Shown: positions 10,240 through 23,119, counted from the stretch's first letter. The stretch: DNA of 64,000 nt from Synaphobranchus kaupii (GCA_029718625.1 CM056395.1:19494309-19558308); one strand, 5' to 3'. The notes: generated by a model from the letters alone, not told the origin. Made by a program: numbers and translations.

Positions 10240-10683
10240 CAGTGGTTCCCAACATCAGTCCTGGGGCCCCCTGTGTATGCTGGTTTTCATTCAAATCACA
10301 ATTGCAATCCCATAATTTTAAGGTCCTTATTTGTGAAAGTGTGGACACATGGCCACTAAAATGAACCATTTGGTAGATAATGAAGAATTCAAAGACAAAG
10401 CAAAGATAATGAGTCTAACCTGCATTGTGTTAACAAGCTTAAGAAAAAATTATAAGAACTAATTAAGAGGCTATTGATTCACATTTGATCAGTTAAAGAC
10501 TTTCATTACCTCTTTTTAGTTAATGTAATTGTTTGCAATGTAGCACAACAAGCACCATGTTAACATTGCAAGTTTATTCTACCTGGCATGCATAGATATT
10601 TCTGGCATAGTGTGGCTTAAGAGGGTAAATCACTTTTCTAAACATGAAAAGCACCTAATTAAGAAAAATTAACAACTTAAATT
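10240..10683 (+). mobile_element. hAT-derived repeat, family of the 24662 element
   Basis: It starts CAGTGGTTCCCAAC and follows the same body as the 747-bp element at 24.7 kb (GTGTATGCTGG, GGCATGCATAGATA, GTGTGGCTTAAGAGGG). The far terminus is missing. Confidence 0.7.
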
Positions 10684-10689
10684 CTAGAC

Positions 10690-11215
10690 TTCATTATTTC
10701 CCACACAGGTCATGTTTTTGTCAAGGCGGCATGGAAAAATTATTATGATTAAGGTGGCCTTCTTGGAATTCAGTTAAAACACATACTTTCTTCGTTTTCT
10801 CTTGGGTCTTGTTTCCCAGCAGTGTCAGTCTCGTAGCCTGAGGGAAAATACGCCCGGAATTTATTTCTGACAAGGGCATACCCATTCAGCCATGGTCGGG
10901 AAGCCTCCCACTTGCAAAACGAGTCCACGCTTTTTTTCGTCTTTCTCCCACAGACACAGAGCTACATACATTTCAGTGATGATCAAGTTGTCATTTTTTT
11001 CAGAAACAGGAAGAGAGAAAGACGCTAGGTCACAGGGTTGACTTGTATTTCAAGCGGGAGGCCTGTTCGGGGCTTTATTGTGTGGATGTGTGAAGTTCTA
11101 TTTGAATGCTGTGTGGTTACATGAGGTCAGAACATACAGAAGTTAATGTTTTTAAGGGCTGAGAGTCTGTGGTCATTGTGGTTACTTCTGTAGGAAACCC
11201 TGAAAAGTGCCAAAC
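10690..11215. other. No recognisable feature
   Basis: I see no coding signal or clear repeat structure here. The last part may be degraded LINE sequence leading into the next feature. Confidence 0.3.
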
Positions 11216-11291
11216 TCTTGGTGCTGTATAGGTATGGGGCATGCCCCGCCAAGCCGTAACTTGGCGGATGGCAATCTCCGGATCAGACAAT

Positions 11292-11524
11292 ATTGCTGAA
11301 TTATGGTGACAGCATTATAGCACCTTATTCAACTGTGTCCAAAGTGATTTGTATAAGGCGGACAACATTGAGAGTAATGATTCAATGATGATTATGTCAC
11401 ATGAGGTGTACCAGGCTATAAAGAAGCTGTCTGATAATAAAGCAAGTGGTCGAGACCCTATTACTGCTGAACACCTTAAATATGCCAGTCCGAGGATAAC
11501 TCCTCTGTGGAAGAAAATTCAGGT
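11292..11524 (+). pseudogene. LINE reverse-transcriptase fragment
   Basis: The + strand reads IAELW, a stop, then QHYSTLFNCV and on to VYQAIKKLSDNKASGRDPIT and AEHLKYASPRITPLW. The NKASGxD word with the preceding helix is typical of the linker and first motif of non-LTR reverse transcriptases. The in-frame stop after ELW and loss of everything downstream show a dead, truncated copy. Confidence 0.7.
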
Positions 11525-11736
11525 ATGAATATTAATCATCCAGAATGTGTCTGAATATTATTGGTATAATCAGTATTTATATAATCCTGGTAAGCACTGT
11601 TCAGGGTGTACGGGTAGGGGGATTGAGGGAGTGCCCCTCAGCTTCCACCCAGGTATTCTTACAACAGGTAAATCCATGAGGGGGAATGTTGAGGCCTAAA
11701 ATAATATGACCACTATATTTGATTATACACAATATA

Positions 11737-11738
<2 letters not shown>

Positions 11739-11791
<53 letters not shown>
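11739..11791. repeat. (TA)n microsatellite
   Basis: Pure TA dinucleotide run. Confidence 0.95.
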
Positions 11792-11793
<2 letters not shown>

Positions 11794-11886
11794 AATCTCA
11801 TTACAAACCACTGTATGGCCTGCTTGTGAAACAGTTGATATGAAGATGTTTTTCTGTGTCAGGCAAAACAGTGCTAGTGTTCCTCT

Positions 11887-13886
11887 CAGTAGCGTAACTA
11901 GCGGGGGGCAGGGAGGGCACTCGCCCCCCCCGGAGGCAAAATGCCAAGAGCCGGGCCCTCAGCCATTTGGAGGCAAACACATAGGCTACATTTTAAATTA
12001 AATACAAATTTATATTTAAAACGTTGGAAATATTTTCCTTAATATAATTCATAGGCCATTACGTTACAAATGCACATTTGCACGCGTGTTCGTTTCCGAG
12101 GTCAGTTAGCAGACCAGTTAAAAAGGAAACAAAAATTGGGTTATAGCTACGAAACGTAGCCTAAACAAAAAGAACAGCCGGAGAAAACAAAAGCTGCTTT
12201 AACATGTAGCCTACCACTAACTAACTTATTTTTGAAGCATAATCAACCCAAGGAGGGCTCAAGTTGAGACTGTCTCAATTTGGAGAACGTAATCTACAAG
12301 TTTGCCAGGGTAAAAGAACGAAGAATTGACCTGTAAGAACGACAGCGACCACGTAGACAAGAAAACGCAATCAATGAACTTAATTTTTTGACGTATAATA
12401 TCACATTTTAAATATACTACATAAATTAATGAATTAACTGAATATTCAATTTCTCACATAGCCTAGACCTACCGTGTCAAAATTAACAATTTTGTTTTGT
12501 GTAGACAGAAACATTAGCCTGGCCTACACTTTGTATTTTCAAAGGCAAAATAAGATGACGAGTTTAATGCATAGGACCGCATGCAATGTCATAGCGAATT
12601 GATTACTTTTTGTCAGAATAATAACCTAAAAAACATTTTATATTTATTTGCAGACATTAATTAGCTATAGGCCTAGGCAGGCTAGGCTACTATAGCTACT
12701 GAGTGTATTACCTGCCTGAAGACTTCAGGCTGAAGTGTTAATGTTATCCGAAATCGGAATTACCAGCAAACGCATGTCTAGAAAGTAAATGTTTCTTTTG
12801 ATCCTTTACGAATAAAAAAATAGCCTACATGGAGAGCTGCTATCACTTTCTGCATGAGAAAGAAGAGGAAAGTAAACGTATGATGAGAGCCATTTATGAT
12901 AAAATATATTTTACTGGTTGTGTGCTGTGTGTGCGTGACCATCAATATGATAGCCTAATCTGCTGCGCTGCCTGGTTGCATCGTCATATTGAGAATATAT
13001 CGTATTTTCTGCCATTTCGACTTGGCAACTGGGAAATATGAGCTCCGAGGAGCACTTGAAGGATGGAGAAGTAATTGGTCAATGGTGAAACGTCACAACT
13101 CGGCAACTCGGGAAGCAAAATTATCTCCGACTTTCTCACTTGTAGCCTAATTAGCCTACGACTTGGAGGTTCGTACAAGTGCAACTTCCATGTTGGAAAC
13201 TGACTCGTATTTCCGATAATTTCGACAGCACTTGAAATCAGCATGACTCTGGCTCGCCGACATAGGGTCATATAATTTTTTTTTAGCGACATATATTAGG
13301 GCCCCCTGCTGACCTACGTAATTTGCCCCCCCTGAGCTGATCATGTACACTGCCTGGTTGCACCCGTCATGCATAGTGCTCACTATACAAACCTCTGGAG
13401 GCAGTGTTATGATCTGGGTTTGCTTCAATTAGTCAGGTCTAGGCTCAGCAACGTTATGCAGCAATAAAATCAAGTCAGCTGAGTGCCTGAATGTACTGAA
13501 TGACCAGGTTATCCCATCAATGGGCATATTCCAGGCCGACAATGCCAAGATTCATCAGGCTCAAATTATGAAAGAGTGGTTCAGGGATCATGAGGAATCA
13601 TTTTCACACATGAATTAGCCACCAGAGTTCTGACCGTAACCCCATTGAAAGTCTTTGTGATGTGCTGGAGAAGACTTTACGGAGTGGTTCGACTCTCCCG
13701 TTGTCAATACAAGATCTCGGCCAAAAATTAATGCAACTCTGGATGGAAATAAATGTTGTGACGTTGCATAAGGTTGTCGAAACAATGCCACGACGAATGC
13801 ACGGCGTAATCAAAGCTGAAAGCGGTCCAACGAAATATTAGAGTGTGCGACTTTTTTTTTGGCCAGGCAGTGTAGTTACGCCACTG
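11887..13886. mobile_element. Non-autonomous hAT element, 2.0 kb, with nested Tc1
   Basis: The left end is CAGTAGCGTAACTA; the right end, inverted, is CAGTGGCGTAACTA. The 8-bp TSD GTTCCTCT is exact at 11879-11886 and 13887-13894. There is no transposase frame. A Tc1 derivative sits 14 bp from the right end. Confidence 0.9.
13348..13872 (+). mobile_element. Internally deleted Tc1 derivative nested in hAT
   Basis: Ends are CACTGCCTGG and CCAGGCAGTG, flanked by TA on each side (13346-13347 and 13873-13874). Inside are remnants of the C-terminal half of a Tc1-type transposase (GSVMIW..., DNAKIH...), with stops. A sister copy with the same missing 5' region lies at 47617-48161. Confidence 0.85.
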
Positions 13887-13894
13887 GTTCCTCT

Positions 13895-14253
13895 TGAACC
13901 AGAACAAACCTTCAAGGACACACGGGTAGACACACACACACCGGAAAATAGACCCATTCATACTTTTTAATTGCTGGCCTTTTTGAAGGGATCTGAGCAA
14001 GAACTCCCTCAGCATTCCAGAGAAGTCAGCCTAGGTATTCTTGTCTGAAATGGTCAATAGATGGTTGTTTACAGTATGAGGCAGCGTCTGGACCTGATTG
14101 CAAAATGGCTATATTCACTCATTTTCAGACAAAGACACATTCAGTCTCACAAACGCAAACACTTCCTAATCTAAGTGTCCAATTAAGCCAGCATAAAACA
14201 CATCTATATATTCACACACAAATTCTCTAATTTTTAGACAAAGACACATTCAG

Positions 14254-14286
<33 letters not shown>

Positions 14287-14960
14287 GGCAAACAGATGCT
14301 CGCCTCCCTGAACACTTCAAAGGCCTGGCTGGGGTAGTTATCTTTACCAAAATATTCGAGCAAGCAGGGAAAACAAAGAACGCACCCACATGTACACAGC
14401 AGTCTGTGGAAATAAGATTAGAAAAACTTACAGTTAGTATTATTTTAACCTATTAGATCACTGTATTATCACTTATTGAACTACTATGGTCAAATCATGG
14501 CCAGGCCATTTCCTATATAATTAAATCATAGCCTTTCATCAAACCACAGTATGAATTAATGCCATATGTAATGCTTAATTAAAACCAGCAGAGGCCGAAG
14601 TTGTCCATGAAAAGAAAAAGGACACGGGACCCCTGGTGTAGAGTGTCAGAGGACAGGACCCGCCCCTGTGGGAGGAGGCAAGGTTAAGCCCCCAATAGGT
14701 GGAGTTAAAAACAGGATAAAAGCCCCAGTAATTCAGACTGGGGGGGCTTTTATGAATGCTGAGATTGGATGTGTATATTGGTTTGCGAATACTCATAAAT
14801 TGCAATAGCAATTCATTTTTGACTAGAAAATATGACATTTTTTATATGTAACACCACTTCTGGCCAAAACCCCTCCCACTTCCGGTTTTATCCGAATACA
14901 GATACAGATAATGTTGATGGCCCAACAGATACAGATAGTGGCATCGCTGTACACCCCTAC
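13895..14960. other. No gene; includes a CA microsatellite
   Basis: A (CA)n tract lies at 14253-14286. A stretch near 14880-14960 (GATACAGATACAGATA) resembles a hAT repeat end. The rest shows no coding signal. Confidence 0.4.
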
Positions 14961-15350
14961 TAGTTAGGTTGTAAAAGTGTTCTTCCAACTGAACTAGCTG
15001 ACTAGTATGTCTTAATAAAACATAGCTAGTTTAATAGTAACCACTTTATGGTAGCTAGTTAACTAGCTGCGCTTTGTCCATGCTTACGACCTAGCTAGTT
15101 AATGAGCTGCAGTTTTGTGCCACCTAGCTGTGCTCTGACTTTGGCTTTTTGGCGCAGTTAGCTAGGTCATATGGCCAGCTAGTTAGCCCAAATGGCAGCT
15201 AGCTAGGGCAATTGTAGTATCTAGCTGGGACATATGTCCAGCTAGCTCGGACAAATGGCCAACTAGCTAGGAGTAATAAGGTAGCTAGCTACGGAAGTCG
15301 AATAAATTTTAAAACGGCTTGCCATAATCGCCAGCTAGTTGTACTAGCTA
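14961..15350. repeat. CTAG-rich degenerate array, left arm
   Basis: Irregular units of about 18-25 bp centred on ACTAGCTAG or CAGCTAGTT, many themselves palindromic. Confidence 0.85.
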
Positions 15351-16569
15351 CATATAATATGCAAATTTTCTTAAGGGGGCGGGTGGGTGTGACCAAAGAC
15401 ATCTATTTTAGACTGCTGGTGCTGTCAAATACAAGTTAAAGCAATATAACAGAGGCTACGTTTTTTCAGAGACTGTTTGCTGTTCAAAGTTTCTTTTAAA
15501 CGTAGCCTACACTGATATTTAGGCTATCTGAATAAAAACAATACGTAATAAATGAATCCGAGCATTTTTATTGTTCTGGACCTGTTGTGACAGCTAATGA
15601 AAAATGCCATTTTACGCCAGTAGATGGCATCCTCGTAATGCTTGTTAGTCGGTCTACCGGCGTTGGGGAAGAATTTGGCTTTCAAGAATCGCTGTTCATT
15701 TTATTTTGAGGTTGTCTCTAGCAATAAACAACAACAACAAAATAGTTTCCACCTCGCTTATTTTTTGGATACCATGTAGCTACTGCGCATCTGTTATACA
15801 ATTCTCTGAAAAAGGTTTGATGAATTCCAATGATTATTTTAAACAAACTAGATTTTTATGAGAACGACATACATCTGCTTCAACAAGCAATTAGCTACTT
15901 TCGTTTCAAGGACACAACAAAATATATGCACCAGAGGTCTGGGTTAAGCTATGTCAAAGCTGCTCCATGTCTTGGACGAATACCCTGTTAGAAAAAGTAG
16001 CTATGCAAACAAATAGACAATACAGGTAATGAGTTTATCTCTAAACTTGGAAATCTTATAATCCAACAATGATCGTTGCCCCGCTTTTGCGTGTGAACGC
16101 TCACAGTTTACTTTTCAGTGCCATGTTGGGGTAGGCTACTGTCAAGTCCATCACTCTCGTGGTTGTGTGCACCCCTCCACATCTTTTAGCTGCTATAGTA
16201 GCCTATGCCCTGGGACTTTCCATACTTCATTATGGCCTCCACATTTGCAGTTACTCTCCTAATTCTACAAGTGCCTAACCAGGCTTCTCCTGTTTCTTTT
16301 CCCGCAGGGCTTAACCCTTCCCTCAGTTTATGGACCGCTGAAGTCCTCCTCTGGCTCAAGCGCATGCGTTGATGCAACCCTAGAGTCCCCGCAGATCTTT
16401 CACTCCGCCCCTCTGAATTGCATATTGTAGGCTATCTCTTCATTAGACTTTCTAGCGTAGGCTATTTGCCAGCTAGTTTAATATCTGAGACTTTAAACTG
16501 CTCAGCCCATTTGATTATTTGCTGTGATGTGCCTATATCCCTCAATAACTTTTGTTACCATCCATTCCT

Positions 16570-16846
16570 TTTGATCCTTAAATGGGCCAGCCACCTCTAT
16601 CCAGCTTCCTCCCAAGATTTCTTCCCATCGGGAAATTTTTCTCTCGTCACTGTTTTCGTATTTTTTCCCCCACTCGGGAGTTTTTATGTATTTATTTATT
16701 TATTTATTTATTTTACCTCGTTTGCTTTAGGGGGTTCAGGTCTGTTTTTTGCGCAATTTTCCTTCTGTTTCTCTGTAGTCTACAGTCTGACAGTTTTATG
16801 TATAAAGCGCTATTGGCTACAAATAAAATTGAATTGAAATAATAAT
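16570..16846 (+). mobile_element. L2-type LINE 3' end
   Basis: It shows the 3' UTR signature of fish L2-like LINEs: TTCCTCCCAAGATTTCTTCC, a TCGGGAAATTTTTC line, then AAGCGCTAT and a tail of ATTGAATTGAA. A related tail lies at 37.6 kb. Confidence 0.7.
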
Positions 16847-17098
16847 TATTATTAGGCTAATGTGTTGTTACTGCTAGGCTATAGGCTATGTGTTCATTTA
16901 AAATTTACCATTTAGCCTATGTTGTAGCCTAAGCGTAGCTATTGATATTTTGTATTTTGCATTTTTTGTATTCTGTAGGCTACATTTTAGTTAGGCCTAT
17001 GTGCTGTTGCTTTTTTATTGTATAAAATCATGTATTAGCCTATATGTAGCCTGCATTCTTGTCTAATTTTGAATCTATTTCTGCTGTTATATCCACCA

Positions 17099-17253
17099 GG
17101 GTGCGTTTCCCAAAAGCATCGTAAGGCTAAGACGATCGTAAAACCCTTCTTACGAAGCTTCTTGACTAAGCTATAGGATGTGTTTCCCAAAAGCATCCGC
17201 TCGTAGAAATCGCAATTAACCCTAAGATTGATCGTTATCGGGAAACGTGGCCC
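17099..17253. mobile_element. MITE with GTTTCCC termini
   Basis: The termini GTGCGTTTCCCAAAAGC and, inverted, CCACGTTTCCCGATAAC bracket 155 bp with an internal partial copy of the end (GTGTTTCCCAAAAGCATC). It resembles a common fish MITE type. Confidence 0.6.
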
Positions 17254-17540
17254 AGGTCATATTCCTGGTAGGCTAGCCTACTGTGAAGTTCTGGACAACA
17301 ACAGTCATTCTGCTTCTGGATGGAACAAACTTTAATTTCTCAAATTATGCATTTAAGCTAGGCTATGTCACAAATCCCCACTCTGTAGGCTAGGCGACAA
17401 CCTCACAAGGATATCACATTCACTAAGCATAAGCAAGCAATGTTTTTATTTACAAACAACAGTTTCACATCCCTTTCCACTATTCAGACGTCATTTTCAT
17501 CGGCAAAATCTGCACGCCCCCTATGAAAATTTGCATATTA

Positions 17541-18142
17541 TTTGTAGCTAGTTCAACTAGCTGGACTTAAGGACCTAGTTAATCTAGTTGGCCATTAGTA
17601 TCAACTATTTAGCTAGCTGGCCTTTAGGACCAACTAGTTTAGCTAGCTGCACAGTACAATTGAGCTAGCTCAACTAGTTACCTAATAAAACGTAGCTAGC
17701 TTAACTAGGTGGCCTTTGGCAGGCAGCTAGTTGGCTATTTGCACAGCTAGTTAGGTCACCTGGCCAACTAGCTAGGCATAAGACCTAACTAGTTGGCCTT
17801 TTTGCACAGCTAGTTGGCTTTCTGGCCAACTAGTTAGGTCTTATACAAAGCTAGTTGGCCAGGCGACCTAACTAGCTGTGCAAATGACCAACTAGCTATG
17901 CCAAAAAGCTTGTTGCCTTTGGCTTGCTCTTGTGGGGAGTTTAGGCTGGGTTTTGCTGTTTTGCTGTGAAGTGCATTGTGACAACTTGTTGTGAAATGCG
18001 CTATATAAATAAATATTGATTGATTGATTGATTGAGCTAGCTCCAGTTGGATTGTAGCTAGCTCAACTAGGTGGCTTCTTGGAACATCTACAGCTAGTTA
18101 GGTTGCCTGACCAACTAGCTTTGTATAAGACCTAACTCGTAA
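17541..18142. repeat. CTAG-rich degenerate array, right arm
   Basis: Same word set as the left arm in longer form (GACCTAACTAGTTGGCC, GCACAGCTAGTTGGC). A LINE tail splits it at 17939-18034. Confidence 0.85.
17939..18034 (+). mobile_element. LINE/SINE tail inserted in CTAG array
   Basis: GGGTTTTGCTG through GCGCTATATAAATAAATA ends in (TTGA)n, then the CTAG array resumes, showing a 5'-truncated L2-like retroposition event. Confidence 0.75.
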
Positions 18143-18744
18143 ATCGATGTCATTATGTAACTTTTGCATTGATTCAATAATAAAACTTTTTTTTTTTAAA
18201 GTCTCATCAACGCGTTGTCCTGTCAGTGAAGCGGCAGTCAAGCTGAAGCATCATCACGGACTCATAGAGCATTTCTGGACACACTGTCACACTCTCTGTT
18301 AATGTCAATTAAAAATTTCATAAATTATGTGTGTGTGTTGGCTGCCATGCCGATGGAAAGAAACAAATCATGCACAGGCTATCTTCTTGCAGTGGAGTTG
18401 CTTAAATAATTAGCCTATCAATATGACATGAAAATGTGATCGTATCTAAATAACTCTGATTTTCTGGAGTGTTATTTTGTATGGGGTGTCAGAGTTTTTC
18501 CTACATAGTAGCCTAAATTCTTTTACGGCCGCCAAAATGTTTTCACGGACCGCCAAGGGGAAATCATGACCGTCAAAATGAGAATAATTGTGAAAACGGC
18601 AAATAAAATCACATCTGAATTTTTGAAGACATAAATTCTGAAAAGGTAAAAGCTTTAGCAAGTTCATTCAATGTTTTAACAGAAGGTAGTATTGATAGTA
18701 GATTGTTGTTTCACCATCTTTACTGAAGAGATAAACTGTCTACT

Positions 18745-18900
18745 TACTATTTTACCTCAGAAACATTATAGGCTACTATCTAACAGTATTTTACCTCAGC
18801 AACACGGCTACTAGCTAACAGTATTTTACCTCTGTGACATTCAACACTAGTTTAACTCAGTGACATTTTGTAACACTTACATCAGTGACATTATTTGGAA
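18745..18900. repeat. Degenerate minisatellite
   Basis: Repeated ACAGTATTTTACCTC and (A/G)TGACATT words spaced at 45-60 bp. The flanking DNA back to 18143 shows no gene. Confidence 0.5.
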
Positions 18901-19239
18901 CGCTTATCTAGCACAATTATGTTTTATATTTGTTTTAGAGTGTGGTTTATTTATTTTTCTATTTGTGTGCTATTAAAATAAACAGTGTAATATTCAAATG
19001 TCCTTGAAGGACCTTTGATTTTTAAACCCTAACACAACCCTACTGGTACTTTACAGCCAAAGCCTACATGGGCTCTTGTACGCAAAAAACTGTATTTAAT
19101 TAATGCAAAGGTTTTTGCTGCTCGCGCACTGCGTGCACTTGCTTGAGGGTGTACACCTCCCCCTCCCATTCCTAGCCTTACCCTGCAGTTTGTTCACCCT
19201 CCGCCTATGTAAACCGCCCAAGTACCGGAGAGTCTGGAG

Positions 19240-19437
19240 GACTCAACCTCCCTCACTCATCTCCCGTCCTCAGTCGACGGCAATTTTGATGACGAAGAAG
19301 CAGATTAGCTGCCCCAATTTTCTTCACGGCTCCTCGTTCTCTCCTTTCCTCCAACCCCCTCCTTCCCTCCATTCCTCCACGTTCTTCCGGGAAGTAGAGG
19401 AGTGGTAGTGGGGGAGTGGAGAATATTGGGACGCAGC
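19240..19437. repeat. Dispersed repeat ending ATTGGGACGCA
   Basis: GAGTGGTAGTGGGGGAGTGG followed by ATATTGGGACGCAGCC also occurs near 51.4 kb, and a relative lies at 21405-21545. Class unknown, probably a MITE family. Confidence 0.6.
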
Positions 19438-19439
19438 CT

Positions 19440-21400
19440 ATGTTTCAAGTACAAGTTGTTGCATGTACAGTGTACAATGTAGGCCGCATTGAGACATTAA
19501 TTAATATGTAACAATGTAAATCCCGCGCAGCTAGACCAATGAGGGAATAGCTCGGAGCAAAGGTTTAAACGTGATGTTTTCTGCTGTTGCTGTGGGAAAA
19601 GGTAAGAGTTCTGAAATATTACCGTTCTTGCAACCGGATGAGACTGCTTCTATAGATTCGCGGGATCAGCTAATAATTGACCATGTGTCAGAGGCAATAG
19701 TACCACTTTGCCTCCCGCTCGAAGTCTGGTCTGCAGGCTGACCCCAGCTTATCCAAAAAGGCAGCCTGTGTGCATTATATTAACTGTCAGCCACCAACGC
19801 TGATTCTATACTCATGTATCTGACTCCAATTTAATTATTAATATCTAATTGCTATGTAAAATTTACATTTGATTGGCTAAAGGATTCCCGTACTCTTGAG
19901 CCTGTTCTCTGAACTGGATGCGCTGGTTCCACCGGGTGCTACATACGGCCGTTTATGTACACCTCTCACGGCTGACTAGATATCTGTGTTTATCTCAGAG
20001 GTTGCGGAAGAGGCCACTTCATAAGGTATAGCTGATCCAATAAGGCTCAGGGACCCAAGAAGGTAATTGGCAACCCCCATTCTCAACATGTATAAACGCC
20101 AGGCGGAGATGATCTAACTTAAGACATAGTTCTACGGGTGCAATACTCTGTGGTACATTAAGCTTAAATAGTCAACCTCCCTAGATCACCAGAGGGGGTA
20201 ACCCAGACTGAGGAAATTAATCAACTCATACCTGTTAACATAGATAGAATGTCTATTTCAGAGAAACCACACAAATTAAGTTTAACAGTTTGGTTTACCA
20301 GGTAGGTTCTTTACTTTAAAATGATCAATCACAGTTACAGGTTAAAACATAACATATTCAAAATAGAGTATAGAGTAAAATACTTGGTCATACCTGGCAA
20401 TCGCGACACACAAGACACAAGGTGAGATGTGCGGGAGAGTCTGACTACAGCTTCCCCTAGGTCTTTGTTTCCTCTGCTTATATGCCCAGAATCTGCGTTT
20501 GATCTGGCTGCAGACGGTCGTAAAACCATAAACTGGCCAGAAAGCTAAATTGCACTTTTCCTCCCCCCTTCCAGGGGGTTGGCAGAAAGGGTTTCCTGTG
20601 ATATAATTCCACAACGGCAGTTTACTCCTGAGTTATGAAATATATATTTCCTCCATGTTGCTCATTTAGGAAATATAGGCCATTGCACCACCCACACCAA
20701 GACCATCAAAACGATATCAAACATGAGTAGGTCTACATTCGTGTTGTCATGAGAATCCCATCTCTGCATAGTTTTCAAATGAGATTAATATTAATGCCAC
20801 AAACAGTCCCAGAATTCCTGTTGAGAATATTACATTATACCCTAGTTTCCCCTGTTCAGTCAGGTACATTAACTGTGTGTATTTACTAATGTAACACTCA
20901 GAAACTGAACAATATATGCTTATTCCTCTGGAAAAAGAGTGTATAATGTATGTTCCAGTGTCCAGACTATTTCCAGTATATACTGTACAATGTAGCAAAT
21001 ATATTCATCACATTTTAAGGTTTTTAGGCTTTTTTGAAGACAAAAGCAGTCTGTACTGTTATATTATGCTGTGTGGGCACTATTTGAAGGAAAGGGATGT
21101 GGCCTGCCTCAGTGACGTCAGGTGGGGGCACTCTGGTATTGTCCGTGTGCTTAGTTTAAAGACAGTCCAAGGGTTTCTCCCAGAATCATAAAATCCTAGG
21201 ACATTCTTTGACGTCATAAACCTCAGGCCAGATGATCCCAGTAGACATCCCGGCACCGGATGCTTGGCTTTACGGCTCCCCAAGATCACAGGGTGCCACT
21301 TCCCGGTATTGTGTTCTCTCAGGTGCCCTGTGATGTCAAATCCTGTCTTACAGCTATATGTAATTAATATGAAATCAGCAACATTATATTAGGACACACA
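19440..21400. other. No recognisable gene
   Basis: Only short unsupported reading frames are present. I see no domain, splice-consistent exon chain or clear TIR/TSD pair. Confidence 0.4.
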
Positions 21401-21404
21401 GATC

Positions 21405-21545
21405 TATTTAGGGGGCACGGAGGAGAGGAGGTTGTAGTGGAGGAAAGGAGGATGCATTTTACGAGTATTGGGACATACTGGCAGTTTTGCATACGGGTAT
21501 GAGACGAGTGGAGGAGAGGAGTGAAGAATATTGGGACGCACCCCC
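21405..21545. repeat. Dispersed repeat, GGGACGCA family
   Basis: GGAGGAAAGGAGG, GCAGTTTTGCATAC and ATATTGGGACGCA match the 51.35-51.44 kb copy in order. Confidence 0.6.
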
Positions 21546-21616
21546 AAGTCTGTTAATCTGCTCATTTTAGCTTCTTGATGAGTATCAATCGTAGTTCAGG
21601 AACGACTTAGTCTGTG

Positions 21617-22155
21617 TTGGGGTGCTGTCACAACAAATTTGATCCGGGTGCAAAAATGATCCGGGTGACTATTCACGTTCTGAAACAGCTGTTAAAACCC
21701 TCTGTGACTTACTTGATGTTCTAAAACAGCGTCTGTTGCTATAACAACGTTGCCTGCTCGCTTGGAGCTGTGGATATGAAGATTCTAAGATGACCTAATC
21801 ATTCCTCTGGTCGATAAATTTTATCCGGGCTGCAGAAATGATCCGGGTGACGTAATTAACGCTCTAAAACAGCTAAACGAAGCTGCCTGCTAGTTGTAGT
21901 TAGGTTCTCTGGCGATAAAGATTCTGAGACGACCTCGCTAACGTCAACCATTCCTCCAATTTTATGGGTCATTTTCACGGATAAAACGGGTTCGTTTCAG
22001 TAAATAACGGCCACACATATCGTCGATATCCTTGAGAGGATAGTTAGCTGTCGTCATGAATACGAATGTAATGTTATATGTATGTATATGTTAATATGCA
22101 AATGTATCCACGAAAATATAGCTACAAAATAAATGTAATTTAAAAAAAAGTGGGC
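21617..22155 (+). repeat. Dispersed 0.5-kb repeat, inverted copy at 37737-38246
   Basis: Nearly the whole segment recurs in reverse orientation 16 kb away, from CCGGGTGACTATTCACG to the CCACGAAAATATAGCTAC block. Internally GATCCGGGTGAC...AAACAGCT occurs twice. No coding signal; class unknown. Confidence 0.85.
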
Positions 22156-22159
22156 TATC

Positions 22160-22900
22160 TGCAGTGGTTTGGGCTGGAAACTAACTGTAAAAGTGGAGTA
22201 ATAACCCCGAAGTGAAGCACAACACTACGTAACTTACTGATAAGATCATTGTGAGCTTGCTTTCCACACAGCCGCATGCTCCCACCGAGGCTCGGTTGGC
22301 CAAGTGCTTTTGTGTGTATGGTGTGTTATGTTGATCGTAGCGTATCTATACCGCCACCGATGGGCTAGCGATGTTGGCAGTGGTGTAGCTAACGTTAGCT
22401 AGCCACCGAAGGTCTAGCTCGGTTGTGCAATATGTTCATGTCAGTCTTAGAATTGGAAGGCTAAGAAAAATAAGTCGCCTACAGTACCTACACCACTTTA
22501 TTGTTGAATTTCATCAAAGCCTGTGTTTGATTCATTTAATTAGTCAAGTTCAAAAGCTATGATAGACATAGTGAAATATCAGAGATGGGACCTGCCTCGT
22601 CTGCCTGGCCCCCCGTTTACCCATTGCCCCTTGATACCTCAATCTTCCTAGATTTAGATAACGGATAACAAAGGGGAAAGTCCATGGGTGGCTTTTTTTT
22701 TCATTTTCTACCATGAGAAATGGAACTACTGTAAGCTGTGGTGATGCTTAACATTGAATTATGAGTGCCCACTACTGGCCATGCAACTCCACCTGCACAC
22801 ACCAACTCACCGGTCCCATTTCTTCACCCTTTTCTTCACCCTTTTCTCCATTTGAAATGTCCATTATTTGTCCACACACCTAGATTTAGGAGTAGTATGC
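22160..22900. other. No recognisable gene
   Basis: Non-coding, with the common GCTAACGTTAGCTAGC word near 22390. Nothing else identified. Confidence 0.4.
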
Positions 22901-22901
22901 A

Positions 22902-23110
22902 GAGGTGGGTAGAGTGCTCAGAAACATTACTCAAGTAGAAGTAGGCTATAGTTACTTTAAGAAAATGTACTCCAGTAGAAGTAAAGTAGCCCTCCTAAAA
23001 ATGTCTTGAGTAAGAACAAACGTGTATCCGGTCAGAAAACTACTCAGGTGCAAGTTTCTTATGCCTTAAAGAGACATTTGTATTTGGAATCATTTACCTG
23101 GCAAATTAAT
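22902..23110 (+). mobile_element. hAT MITE, 5' part
   Basis: It starts CAGAGGTGGGTAGAGTGCTC and continues with ACTCAAGTAGAAGTA, the signature of a widespread fish hAT MITE. The 3' end is not seen before the next element. Confidence 0.65.
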
Positions 23111-23119
23111 TATGTGGTA

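Larger units (their letters stand above)
14961..18142. mobile_element. Foldback-type element with inverted CTAG-rich arrays
   Basis: Two arrays dense in CTAGCTAG and CTAGTT words (14961-15350 and 17541-18142) lie in inverted orientation. Immediately inside them a unique inverted repeat of about 50 bp is shared: left TACTAGCTAC...ATATGCAAATTTTC...GGGGGCG; right is its reverse complement at 17515-17560. The interior (about 2.1 kb) has no transposase frame and holds an L2-type LINE tail and a MITE. Foldback and Galileo-like elements have such repeat-built terminal arms; assignment to a superfamily is not possible here. Outer TSD not found. Confidence 0.6.

Noticed and set aside
11601..11801. Minus-strand frame with an Ile-Tyr run
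   Set aside because: It is translation of the TA microsatellite.
14961..18142. CRISPR-like reading of the repeated CTAG words
   Set aside because: Units are degenerate, irregularly spaced and palindromic, the host is a vertebrate, and no cas-like genes exist.
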